Origin: Panagrolaimus kolymaensis
Taxonomy: Eukaryota > Nematoda > Chromadorea > Rhabditida > Panagrolaimidae
Reading direction: 5' to 3'
Assembly (NCBI GenBank): GCA_028622995.1
Contig: JAJQJQ010000036.1
Coordinates: 1 to 64,000, forward strand
DNA length: 64,000 nucleotides
Shown here: piece by piece, positions 36,052 to 46,949 of the stretch
How positions within the stretch are numbered: the first letter of the stretch is position 1
Layout: each line of letters begins with the position of its first letter
The notes under the pieces: generated by a model
Told to the model about the DNA's origin: nothing
The model's input: only the letters and a program-made list of their open reading frames with translations
Database searches by the model: none
Position numbers and translations under genes: made by a program

Positions 36052-38675
36052 ATGCAATTTTGTTGGATTTCTGCAGCAATATTTTTTTTATTTTTCCAAT
36101 TCAGTTTTGCTCTTAATGACGACGATGAAAGTAAGTTTATAAGTAAAAATTTGGCTTCAATAAAAAAGTTTCTAGAGCTCATGAATTTTTTTTATTGGAT
36201 ATTTCAAAAAAAAACTTTTGGCTCCATTAAAAATTTTTCCAAATTTTTAATTTATAGGCTGCCCGTCATTGCTCCCAGAATTTTCTTCCATTTGTTTTCG
36301 ACCTTCTCCAAAAGGAGCAGAACTTGAAACAAAAGCTTTTTGTCAAGCGTTTAGAGATAGCTGCAAAAATTCAATATTAAAAATAGAACCTCCAAAACCT
36401 CAAGATCCAGCTAAATATTGTTCAAAACATCGTGAAAGGTTTCGATATGTATGTCCAGATCCAACGAGATTTGGAAAATATAATGAAATTTCAATTGAAT
36501 TTTGTCCAAGATATCAAAGTTTTTGCCCTGATGAACCTTTACCAGCTAAACCTGAACCATATAAAGAAAAAGTAAGTTCATTTATTTTTGTAAAAAAATA
36601 TTGTATAATACTGCTTTATACCACACTTAAAAAATAAACAAATATTTGTTTTACTTTTTAAACTTTTTTTCTTCATATTTTTATAATATTTTCAATGTAT
36701 GTACCTTTTTTCCAAAGTATTCTTCAATGTTTTTAATTGGAGAAACAAGGTTTTTTGAGGTGGAATCGAGCTAATGACATTATGCATTGCGAGCGATCAC
36801 TCTATCGACTGAGCTATGCAGGCTTATTTTTTCCGTCTCTGTTAATTATATGCGTCTTTTTTAAAAGATCGCCGCCGCTGCCGCCGCTGTCACCGGCAGT
36901 GGCGACGAGAAAACACTGTTTGCGACGTGCGGTTAAATACTCCATAAAGAATCCTTATCTATTTCCTTACTCGGAATTCCGCTCGTCGCCTCAAATTTAT
37001 GTCCACCTTCGTCTGCCATAGTTGTCGTTTTCCCGTGGAACAAAGAAAAATCTTTCCACTCGCGTGCGATCAAGGGTAAAGTTGAAAAGGATGCTGCGTC
37101 TTCTTCGTCTAACAATACGACCATTTGATTCGAGTTTTGCTAAGCTATTAAGAGTGCGAAAAGAAATGGAAGCATGCAACTATGGACAGCCCTCTTATCT
37201 CTAAACTTGGCCGCTTTTCCTGTCTTTTGCCTATCGCCAACAAAGAAGCTGGTGAAATCGTGCGGCAACCGATGCAACTGTTTGTTGAACGAATGATAAC
37301 GTTCGTGAAGAATGACTTCAAAACCTATCATCAAAATGCTCGTTATCTGGGACTCTCCTCCATCAAGTTTTTGGATGTTGAAAGCGCAGTTTTTGATACT
37401 GATAAGATGGACACTCTTATCAATGAAAAAAATGCCGGCTATTTTCTCATGGTTAGTGATGATATTCAAGGCAGTACATGGAAAGATAACAGGAAAATAT
37501 GTAAGGATCTAAAAGCTCGTAAAAAAAATTTAAGATTTGGTAACTATTGGACTTTAAGTAACATTCAGAAGGCCGTTGATGATAATAACGAAATGATTTT
37601 GGCCATAAGAAAAATAAATCACCAAGCGCGCGGCGAAAATTTTAAGTGCCCTGAAGGTAAAATTTTTGAGAAAGGATGCTTATCATTTCATTTAGAGCCA
37701 AGCCAAAAAGGGAACCTCATTTATACAGGTAATTATGATCCATCAACAAGCAGGCAAAGAATAATAGGAGGTTATGGTGATAGTGGAGATATTAAGAAAC
37801 AACTCGAAAAGGCTGTAAAAATAATATCAAATAAATGGAATGGTCAATGCGAAAATGTAGTATTAGACCAGAAAAACAATAAAAAAGAGATGAAAAAAGA
37901 AAACATTGCTATAAACAAAAAAGCAACATCATTAATTTTTTGCACCTTGCCTTTATTTTACGAAAAATTTCTTGTCAACCTTTTTGATTATATTAAGAAT
38001 GAATTTGATGTGATCCCAGAAAACATAACAGTGGCATTAGTAGATGATAATTATGCCATCCAAAAAGTAAAAGTTAGTAAGAAAATAAAACTCCCAGATC
38101 AGAAGAAAAAAGAAGCAGAAAAATTTCTTCTTGACCTCCGCCGCATCCATCCGTATCGACGAATTGTTGGAAAGCTTGAAGTAGTACCAGAAACAATGCG
38201 AGTAACACAATGTTACCAATTTAAAAATAAAAATATTAATTAAAATTTGTTGTTGTTGTTTTTGTTTTAAATTTTTGTTTTACAAATAATAAAGAAATAT
38301 TAATTTAAGCCGGAAATTTTTAATAAAAAAATTTTGTTTTTAAAATCTCGAAATTTTTGAAGGGGATAACAAAACTAACAAATCAAGTGATAAAAAGGTT
38401 GAAGAGAAATGCCTAATTTCTATTTTAAAATTGGAGAGTACAATGAAAAAGCAGTCAAATACAAATAAATATTTTTTTAGGTCTCCAAACATATTTACAT
38501 CCGAGAGTATCAATTTTTTTGTGATTTACACGATGATTGGGCTAAAATTTATTGTTACAATCCAACCATTCTCAAAGTTCCCATTTATCTTGGTCGATGT
38601 GCAGAATACAAATATTTTTGTATTGATCCTCAAACCAAAGTTATTTGGCATTATTTAGGTGCTCGTTATCCATGA
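36052..38675 (+). CDS. Secreted cysteine-repeat protein, paralogue 2
   Basis: 195-residue secreted protein, three exons: 36052-36130, 36258-36571, 38481-38675. Signal peptide MQFCWISAAIFFLFFQFSFA, then Cys-pair repeats: CQAFRDSC, CSKHRERFRYVC, CPRYQSFC, then in exon 3 CDLHDDWAKIYC, CAEYKYFC. The block YVCPDPTRFG...FCPRYQSFC parallels the gene at 33800, so the two are a tandem pair, although this one lost or never had the basic tail. Intron 2 is 1.9 kb, far longer than its neighbours, and contains an unrelated intronless ORF and a tRNA-like fragment, so it has probably received an insertion. The join to exon 3 rests on matching phase (0) and the continuing Cys pattern; transcript evidence is needed. 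Confidence 0.65.
36755..36825 (-). other. Degenerate tRNA-like sequence
   Basis: Read on the minus strand from 36825, the sequence starts GCCTGCATAGCTCAGTCGAT, a good tRNA acceptor/D-arm with an A box, and 37 bases later has GCTCGATTCC, close to a B box. The T stem, the anticodon stem and the 3' acceptor strand do not pair, so it is not a working tRNA gene. It may be a tRNA pseudogene or the head of a SINE, lying inside the long intron of the gene at 36052. Confidence 0.45.
37182..38243 (+). CDS. Intronless 353-residue ORF nested in an intron
   Basis: Unrecognised protein in one exon inside intron 2 of the gene at 36052, same strand. Upstream DNA (36860-37180) is clearly richer in G and C than the surroundings. 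The chosen start is MDSPLISKLGRF; no signal peptide. The sequence is Lys/Asp/Asn-rich with a hydrophobic stretch near residue 250 (SLIFCTLPLFYEKFLVNLF). The stretch YFLMVSDDIQG...LKARKKNL...TLSNIQKAV...IRKINHQARGENF has the rhythm of the start of a PIWI domain (VxSDD, then TLxNI and KIN...GGxN), but the match is weak and the catalytic Asp/His residues were not located. It could be a retrocopy, a transposon gene or a diverged Argonaute fragment; confidence applies to it being a gene. Confidence 0.55.
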   Translation: MDSPLISKLGRFSCLLPIANKEAGEIVRQPMQLFVERMITFVKNDFKTYHQNARYLGLSSIKFLDVESAVFDTDKMDTLINEKNAGYFLMVSDDIQGSTWKDNRKICKDLKARKKNLRFGNYWTLSNIQKAVDDNNEMILAIRKINHQARGENFKCPEGKIFEKGCLSFHLEPSQKGNLIYTGNYDPSTSRQRIIGGYGDSGDIKKQLEKAVKIISNKWNGQCENVVLDQKNNKKEMKKENIAINKKATSLIFCTLPLFYEKFLVNLFDYIKNEFDVIPENITVALVDDNYAIQKVKVSKKIKLPDQKKKEAEKFLLDLRRIHPYRRIVGKLEVVPETMRVTQCYQFKNKNIN

Positions 38676-38791
38676 ATCCAAAAAAAAATAAAATAAAAAC
38701 AATAAATGTTTATTTTTTTAAATAATAAACGAAGAAAGAAAAAATAAATTAAAGCACCGAGAAAAATGAAAGAGTAAAGTAAAAACAAATT

Positions 38792-40925
38792 TTAAATAAG
38801 ATATTTTCGACAATTTTCTGCGCCACAATAACACCACGAAGTATTTTCAGTAATTTTATCGGGATTTATTTCATGATTAAAATAAAAGAAGGTGAGTTCT
38901 TCTCCAGCTTCGATATTACGATTAGCAAAAAAGACATTTCTTGGAAGGGCTGGATCGCTATAATATCCATACACTGAAGCCACATCAAGATTGGGATCAC
39001 AATTATGATTGATAAAACGGGATTCATTCCCTATATCCGTCGCGTCGATAACGTATTTGGTTTGTTTATTAGGATCTCTGCCATTAGGTCCATTCAAATC
39101 AAAGAGATAAGTTTGGTCATGAATTTCTATGCATTCTTCATAAGTTTTAATAATCTAAAAAAAAAGGTATAAAAAAAGATAAAATGGAAAATATTATAAA
39201 AAAAAACTCACCCCAATATATTCCATAACAAATGCTCCTTTTTTTATTTTAACCATCGTTCGAACCGACCATCCACAATTTGGAGTTTTAAATAACATTA
39301 TTGGAATAGTTCGACCTTTCTGAAAAAAATTATATTAATAGTTTTTAACATTTCAATCATAAATATTTTTTGTAAAGCATACTCGATATTTTTTTGATGG
39401 ACATTTATCATTGCAATTACATGTTTTATGACATTCATATATTACAACGCCACTGTAACTATTAGCTGATCGAATACAGCCCTTTGATGTGATACTTGGC
39501 TAAAATTAAAAGAATAAAATATTTTACTTTAAAGTTCATAAGAAGAAGAAAACTTTACATCTAAGCAATCACAAGCTTTCGGATCACACGTTTCACATTC
39601 GCATGTTGTTTTCAAATTGGTTTGAGATTTTTGAAGTTCCAATTTTGCGGCATATGAAAAGAGGCATTCCGCAATGAATTCAACTTTAGGAAATTCGCCC
39701 GTGAATCGAGTCCAATTTTCCACTGTTGTTTGACCGAATCCATTTATTCTATTAAAATCTACTAAACCATTTTCAAAAACAATTTGTTCACAAAAAGTTG
39801 GAGTTACTATTCCACTTTTATATGCATCAAGAAATCCAGGGTATGATTCAGAATTTTGAAGATTATCAAAGATTTTTTGACATAAATTACGACGTTCAAG
39901 AAAAGTTTTTAACTAAAAATTTGCAAAATTTAATTTTTAGAATTATAAGTTTATTTAGTAAATCTTACAACATCATCACATTTTAAATCTCCTTTAGTTT
40001 GCCATGAACTTTCATCAAGTCTATAACCCTTCCATTTAAGCAAAAAATATATTAATTTTTTCTTTCGCTGACATAAAAGGATTCTTTCAACTTCAAAATC
40101 TCCATTGTTATCACTAAAAAAAGAATAGTTGTCAGTTTAATTAAAGAAGAAATAAAAAATATATATATTTAAACTTGCTGCTCGCTTACGGGGTTTCAGA
40201 TGGTGGAAGATCATGAATTTTATCTAACATTAGCATCATCAATCTTCTTGGATAATCTGATTTTGTTTCATTCAAATCTTCATCATCATCATCAACTGAA
40301 GAAGGGTTAAGTGATATTGGGGATAGGCTTAATGGCAAAGTTGAGAAAGGTGATGGAAAAGCAGTAAATTTTGAAGACTGAATAATTTTTAATTGATCAA
40401 AATGGATTATAAACTTTTATAACTAACTTCTTCAGAAGAATCACTTTCAGAAACTCGAGAAAGTCTCTTTTTATGATTATTACTTCTTCCACTTTTGACT
40501 TTTTTCTTTGATATTTTTATTGATTTTCTCGAAGTTTGATAAACGCGATGTTGATCAACGTTTGTTGAGGATGCTGATGAGCCAGCAGCTAAAAATTCTG
40601 GTGGATGAGGTCCATCATTCGTTGAAGAAGTTCTCAATTGTGCCATAGATGAAGTTGGGGAAAATGTTCTTTCTGCTTTGCTATTTCTTAAATTGGCCAA
40701 AATTGGTGAAGATCTCGAACCCGATGATGATGATGAATTTGAACGTTCACGAAGAAGTTTTAAATTTGTTAAATTTCCTCTTGTGGATCTATGTGGTAAA
40801 ACTCTGCGTGACGATAATAAAATATTTTCTCGATTGGATCCGCCACCGCTTCTGGTCAGGCGAGGAGATAATGAAGTTGTTGTTGCTGCATTATTATTAT
40901 TTTCTTTTTCTGATGATGAATCCAT
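38792..40925 (-). CDS. Su(var)3-9-like chromo/SET histone methyltransferase, copy 1
   Basis: Predicted nuclear H3K9 methyltransferase, 590 residues, seven exons: 40428-40925, 40190-40377, 39969-40113, 39559-39912, 39383-39499, 39212-39319, 38792-39154. Start MDSSSEKEN matches the paralogue start, so the upstream ATG at 40940 was not used. Order: Ser/Arg-rich disordered region (1-230); chromodomain (FEVERILL...YFLLKWKGYRLDESSW, about 230-280); pre-SET cysteines (CECETCDPKACDC, then CHKTCNCNDKC); SET (GWSVRTMVKIKKGAFVMEYIG, RFINHNCDPN); post-SET CYCGAENC. The family motif GEELTFDY reads GEELTFFY here, so the Asp before the catalytic Tyr is replaced. Tandem duplicate of 41453-43604 with identical intron phases and a similar 3' UTR start (TAAAGCACCGA). 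Confidence 0.88.
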
Positions 40926-41086
40926 ATTTTCAATTAACAATAACTTATGAAAATATATAAACCAATCAAAAGTTAAATTATCAATGAAAAATTAATTCAC
41001 GAATAAAATCGTCCACAAAAAAAGTTAATAATCGAATTTTTTTAAAAAAAAGAATGCGCAAAGTACATTTTTTGTTTCATTTATTA

Positions 41087-41123
41087 TAGAACGAGGCATT
41101 TTTTTGCACCTTAGCTCGTTCTA
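41087..41123. promoter_or_regulatory. Palindromic element upstream of SET copy 1
   Basis: Perfect 9 bp inverted arms TAGAACGAG and CTCGTTCTA around a 19 bp spacer, about 165-200 bp upstream of the start of copy 1. A related sequence, TTAGCTCGTGCTA (43816-43828), lies about 210-225 bp upstream of copy 2. Shared position suggests a conserved promoter site rather than chance, but duplication alone could also preserve it. Confidence 0.4.
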
Positions 41124-41452
41124 GGAATCCATGAGAAGAAAAAAAAGCATGCAAAGAATTTGGCTAACTTTCAAAAAAATAAATAAAGAATAACCAAATA
41201 TTTTTTTTAATTGTTTGAAAAGTGAAAATTAACACTAAAATTATCGTTAATTTTCAGATTTATCTATCAAAGCTTATTTGGCATTACTTATGTTCTCATA
41301 TCCTTAAAAAATGAATAAAAATTACATGTAAAAAAGTTTATTTAAAAGCATTATTAAAAAATCGATTAAAGCACCGAAAAAAAAGTGAAAGAATTAATAA
41401 AAATAATAAATACAAAAAAAGAAAGAAAGAAAAAGGGTTCAAAGAAATTTTT

Positions 41453-43604
41453 TTATGTTAGATATTGTCGACAATTTTCCGCTCCACAATAACATCGTGT
41501 TGTGGCTGCTTTAACATTTTCAGGATTTAATTCATATGGGAAATAATTGAATGTGAGTTCTTCTCCAGCTTTAATATCTCGACTTGAATAAAAAGCAATT
41601 CGAGGCAAAGCAGGGTCACAGTGATATCCAAAAACTGAAGCGATATTAAGATTAGGGTCGCAGTTATGATTTATGAATCGGGATTCATTTCCAACTTCTG
41701 TGGCATCAATCACATATTTAGTTTTAGTTTTTGGTGCTCGATTATTTTCACCATCAAGATCGAATAAATAAGTAATATCATCAATTCCATGACATTCTTC
41801 ATAAAGTTTGATAATCTGAAGAAAAAGAAACAAAAAAATATTTAATTAATTTTTATATATATATTTAAATCTTTGGAAAATTTACTTACACCAACATATT
41901 CAATCACAAAACGTCCCTTTGGGATATTAACCATGGTTCGAACAGACCATCCACATTTTGGAGTTTTAAATAGCATAACTGGGGTAGTTACACGACCCTT
42001 CTAAAAAATCATATAGCTTTTTAGTTAGAAATTTTGCTTAATTAAGGAAAAATGGAAAATTGAATATAAAAATTACCCGGAAAACATTTGCTGGACATTT
42101 ATTGCTGCAACTGCAATTTTTATGACATTCACGAGTGGTAACACCATTAACATTTTCAGTTGCACGAATGAAACCCCGGCATGTGAGATTATTCTATAAT
42201 TAAAGGTTTTCGAAGGATACTTAAAATTATTTATTTAAAAAAAGCTTCTTACTTCCAAACAATCACACGTTTCTGGATCGCAAGCATCGCCACATTCACA
42301 AGTAACTTCATTAAATTCCAATTTTTTAACTTCTAAATTTGCTGCATAAGAAAAGAGGCATTCCGCAATGAATTCAACTTTAGGAAAATCGCTTGTTGAT
42401 CGAGTCCAATTTTCCACCGTGGTTTGGGCAAACCCATTAATTTGGTTATGTCCAACTAAACCATTTTCAAAGGTATTTTGTTCCATGAAACTTGGAGTTA
42501 CTATTCCATTATTATAAATATCATTAAAGCCCGGGTATTCTTCAGGATTTGGGAGGCTATCATAAATCTTTTGACATAAATCTCGGCGTTCTTCAAAAAT
42601 TTGCATCTAAAACTTTTAAAATAAAGTTTATTTAAAGACAAGTGTAATTAATAATGGAACGGGACTTACAACAAATTCACAATTTAAATCTTTTTTAGAT
42701 TGCCATGTAATTTCATCAAGACCATAACCCTTCCATTTAATAAAAAAATATGTTAAATTTCCCCTTTTTTGACGAAGTAAAATTCTTTCAACTTCAAATT
42801 CTTCTCGATAGTATCTATAAAAAAATAGATTTAAATATATAATATATTTAGTTAGTTAATCATGCTTACGTTGGCCTTGGAGGGGGTTTAGTTGGAACGT
42901 TGTCTAACATCAACATCATATTTTTTCGAGGAAATTCTTCTGGATCCGTTTCATTTAATAAATCATCTTCAATTGAAGGACCTCGAGGGGAAAGACTCAT
43001 GGGAAAGCTCGAGGATGATGAGGACGTATGTTTCGAAGACTAAAAAACGAAGAATTTAAAAAAAATATATAATTAAAAGTCTAAATTTTTATCCACTTAC
43101 TTCTTCAGATGATTCAGTTTCAGAAACCCGAGAAAGTTTACTCTTGCTTTTTTCCTTTTTGGCTCTTCTTTTATTGATTAATGGCGGTTTATAAAAATTT
43201 GGTCCATTTCTGGATGATCGAAATGAATATGGTCGATTGCTGCATCCGCCATTAGCTGTTGTGGTTGTTGTTGTTGTTGGAGATTCTGATGACCGAGGTG
43301 GACCTTCAGTTGACGAAGTTCGCCAGGAAGCAGTTGATTCAGCTGGCGAAGATGGGCGTTCAACTTTGATATTTCGTAAATTTGCCAAAATTGGGGGTGA
43401 TGATCTCGAACCTGATGACGATGAAGAAGTTGAACGTTCTCGAAGTTTTAAATTCTCAAGGTTTGTTAAATTCGTTCTGGCGAATCGATCGGGTAAAACT
43501 CTTCGCGAAAAACACGATGAATTATTTTGATTTGATCCGCTTCTGGTTGGGCGAGAAGAAAATAAAGCCGCATCATTTTCTTTGTTCGATGATGAATAAT
43601 CCAT
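41453..43604 (-). CDS. Su(var)3-9-like chromo/SET histone methyltransferase, copy 2
   Basis: 587 residues, seven exons: 43101-43604, 42870-43039, 42670-42814, 42253-42606, 42077-42193, 41890-42000, 41453-41815, with the same phases as copy 1. Start MDYSSSNKEN. Chromodomain FEVERILLRQKRG...FFIKWKGYGLDEITW; pre-SET CECGDACDPETCDC and CHKNCSCSNKC; SET core RFINHNCDPN and GEELTFNY (Asp to Asn in the usual TFDY); post-SET CYCGAENC. Binding of methylated H3K9 by the chromodomain and spreading of heterochromatin is the known role of this family. The N-terminal disordered region has diverged most between the copies. An ATG 96 bp further up is in frame but has no counterpart in copy 1, so it was not used. 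Confidence 0.88.
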
Positions 43605-44095
43605 ATTTTCAATTTTAGTAGTTGTTTTTGGCAAAAAATAACCCGTATTAAAATCCAAATAAAAATGATCAATGAAAAATTGCCTCACAAATGAAAGCAT
43701 TCACCCACCAAAAAAAAATGCAAATATTTGAGTTCAAAAAAAGGGAGGAACCATACTTTTTTTCTTCTTTGTTTTATTCATTATTTTGCCGCGCGCGCAA
43801 TTTTATTACGCCTCTTTAGCTCGTGCTAAGATTTTTTTCACAACCCATCTATCTATAAGTGAGAAGAAAAAGAAAAAATGCAGACAACAACGACAAAAAA
43901 ATTGGCTAAATTCCAAAAAAATAAATAAAAGAAATTCAAAAATTAAAACCATAATGGAAATTCTTTCTTTTTTGATTGACCCTTTTAAAAGATAGAAAGA
44001 TTTTTATTGATTCTTTGCATTTTAAAACAAAAAAAAAGACCGAAGAAAGAAAAATAAGAAAACGTTTGAAATTAAGTGTTAATTTTTGTTAATTC

Positions 44096-46695
44096 ATGTC
44101 ATCATCGATGGATAAAGATTTTCTTATCCTTTATGGATCTCAAACGGGCCAAGCTGAAGCAATTTCAGATCAAATATATGCTAAATGTATCGATATGAAA
44201 TTAGATCCAAGACTTTGTGTAATGAAAGAAATTGATAAAGAGGTTGAAAACTTTTTTTGATTAAAATTTAAAATTTAAAATTGATTGATTAATTGAATTT
44301 TTTAGTTTTTTATTGAAAAAGAAAAACTTGTTATTATTGTTGTAAGTTCCACGGGTGATGGAGATCCACCAGAAAATGCACATAAATTTTATCGAAAAAT
44401 TCATAAAAAAGATTTACCCAACGATTATTTGGCTTCAGTGGAATTTGCACTTTTAGGTTTGTCACTCCAATCTTTTAAAATTACAATTTTTAAAAATAAA
44501 ATATTTAAATTTCAGGTTTGGGTGATTCCAATTATTCCACTTTCCAAGGTTCACCTCGAAAGCTTGAAAAACAATTTCTTGCTCTTGGTGCTAAACAATT
44601 TCTTCCTCGTGGAGAAGCTGATGATCAAGTTGGGTATGTATGTCCCTATCTTGTTAATGCTGACTTTTTTCCATTAATTTTTTTCCAATAACAAAAAATA
44701 TCTTACAGCCTTGAATTAGCTGTTGAACCATGGTGCAAGAAATTATATGAATATTTGGCTAAACGTTTTGGATGTAATTGTGAAAACAATGATGAAAATT
44801 CTCAAATCATTCAATCCAAACAAATTGATAAGCATTTATTTTTTGATATTACTGATTCGTTAAAAATTAATAATATAAAAATGGATGAAAATTTATCTGA
44901 TAATAAATTACTGCCATATCTTGGAATTGAACCTAAAGCGTTTCCTGAAAATGAAGTCTCTCTCATTCAAGGTTGGGTTTTGATTTTTATTTGTTTTTTA
45001 GGAACATTTTTGTTGGTCGCTTTTTTTCTTGCTTTCGTGATCGATGTAATAATTGCTAAATACAAACACATTTTTTAGGTAATGAAACTCTCAAAAGCGA
45101 TCAAAATCTTCGAATTCCTGTAGCTCCTCAAAGTTTTATTGCAACTTCAGTAACGCATGAAAAGTTTGTAAGTTTCATTTTTTTCTTTGCTCTTCAAATC
45201 GCTTCATATGTTAGATTCATTTTTAGGATGCATCATCAATTCAATGGCAAAATGGTGAACGTTTTCCTGGCCTTCATACTAAACCAGTTGAAGCTCAAGT
45301 GGTTTCCATCGCTGAAATTTCTTCAGAAGCAATAATGCCAAAACCAAAACGTTCTATTGAAATTTCAATCCTCGGTGAATCAGAAACGGTGGATGCTTTT
45401 ATGAAAGATTGTGATGCAGGAGATTCCGTTTATTTCATATTTCCAAATCCTGAAAACGAAGTGAATTTTATTCTTCATCGACTTGGCTTGATTTCAATTG
45501 CTGATAATCATCTCAAACTTTCAATAGATCAAAATTCTCAAAAACGTGATCCTAAACTTCCTGCGTATATACCAAATCCATGTTCATTAAGATATTTATT
45601 AACACATTGTTTGGATATTCGAAGAGCGCCTGGTCGTCCGCTGCTTAGGATTTTTGCTGAATATGCTAAAGACGAAACGGAAAAGAGAAGACTGTTAGAA
45701 CTTTGCTCAGCTCAAGGTGTCCATGAATTTACAACCTTTGTTCGTCAAGCTGCCATTAGTATTGTTGATTTAATGATTGCATTTCCATCAAGTAATCCAT
45801 CAATTGATCGACTTATTGGTAAGCATTTTTCTAAAGATATTAGTTTTTCTTTTACAGTAATACATTCCATTGGTTTTAGAACTTTTGCCTCGACTTATTC
45901 CTCGTCCATACAGTGTTTCTTCACATCAATCCCGTCAAGGAAGAAGGATTCGTTTTGTTTATTCGTTGCTCAATTTTTCTGCTATTAATGGTGTTCAGTT
46001 TCCACATTATGGTGTATGTTCAGAATGGCTCAAATCTCTTCAAGTTGGTGATCATATTCAAGTGATGCTCAAAGAACCATCAAAGTTTCGATTGCCACCT
46101 TTATCTTCGTCTGATTTACCTATTCTTGAAGTTCCATTGATACTTATTGGTCCTGGTACAGGTGTTGCACCTTTTGCATCTTTCTTCCAAAAACTTTTGG
46201 CTCAAAAGATTCTTCTCAATGGTGATGAAAGTAAAACAACTTCAACAAAAAGATATTTATTTTATGGATCAAGAGATTTATCAAAGGAGTTTATTTTCAA
46301 GTAAAACTGTTTTCTTTTACCTTCTTTTTGTATATAACTTTTTCATTTTTAGAAACGAACTTGAATCACTCAATCGTGAAGGCATTATCACTGATTTAGT
46401 TCTATGTGAATCTCGACTAAAAGAAGATGACAACGAAGCTTCTCATAAATATCCTAAATATGTTCAAGATGCAATACGTGAAAGAGGAAAAGAAATAGTT
46501 GATTTGATTATGAATGAAGCTACTCCTCAAACTCTCATCTTTGCTTGTGGTGATGCAAAAGGAATGTCAAAGGATTTATGGGCATGCTTTGTGGAATTAT
46601 TTCAAGAACATTTGGGTAAAACTGCTGAAGAAGCCAATGCTTTATTGAAACAATTGAAAGAGAAGGAACGATATATTGAAGATGTATGGTCTTAA
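44096..46695 (+). CDS. mtrr-1: Methionine synthase reductase
   Basis: Diflavin reductase that passes electrons NADPH-FAD-FMN to reactivate cobalamin-dependent methionine synthase, cytosolic. Eight exons: 44096-44242, 44306-44456, 44516-44633, 44709-44971, 45079-45167, 45227-45818, 45880-46300, 46353-46695. FMN domain: LYGSQTGQAEAI, VSSTGDGDPPENA, GLGDSNYSTF, then GLELAVEPW, which separates MTRR from other diflavin reductases. FAD site RPYSVSS; NADPH region LIGPGTGVAPFASFF and LFYGSRD; FACGDAKGMSKD; terminal YIEDVWS, matching the MTRR C-terminus. The linker region is shorter than in the human enzyme. The first intron has a weak GTTGAA donor. Followed 254 bp later on the same strand by a 2H phosphoesterase gene, possibly in an operon. 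Confidence 0.9.
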
Positions 46696-46929
46696 AGAAA
46701 ATATTGCATGGTTGTGGATTCTGTACGGTGGCTGATTTTGCTTAGATTTTATGTGCCTTTAAATTATTCATTGTTTTATTTGTACTATTTTTTGATTTTG
46801 TAGAGTTTAATAAATAATGCTTTGTATTTTGTAACTTTTATCAGTGCTTACATAAGTTACCCAAGTCCATTAACTTTTTTATATTTTTGATTCCACAAAT
46901 TTGAAAGTTGCATTTGTTAATGTATGTAC

Positions 46930-46938
46930 GAATTTTAG
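46930..46938 (+). promoter_or_regulatory. Probable trans-splice acceptor between MTRR and 2H gene
   Basis: AATTTTAG ends at 46938, 12 bp before an ATG and about 125 bp after a polyadenylation signal AATAAA (46809-46814) of the MTRR gene. This spacing is typical of SL2-type trans-splicing inside nematode operons. Confidence 0.45.
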
Positions 46939-46949
46939 TTATTAGCTTG

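Noticed and set aside
36737..37021. 94-codon plus-strand ORF upstream of the nested gene
   Set aside because: Overlaps the tRNA-like sequence and GC-rich repeats; frame not continuous with the 353-codon ORF.
40649..40960. Plus-strand ORFs over exon 1 of SET copy 1
   Set aside because: Antisense shadow of a Ser/Asn-rich exon.
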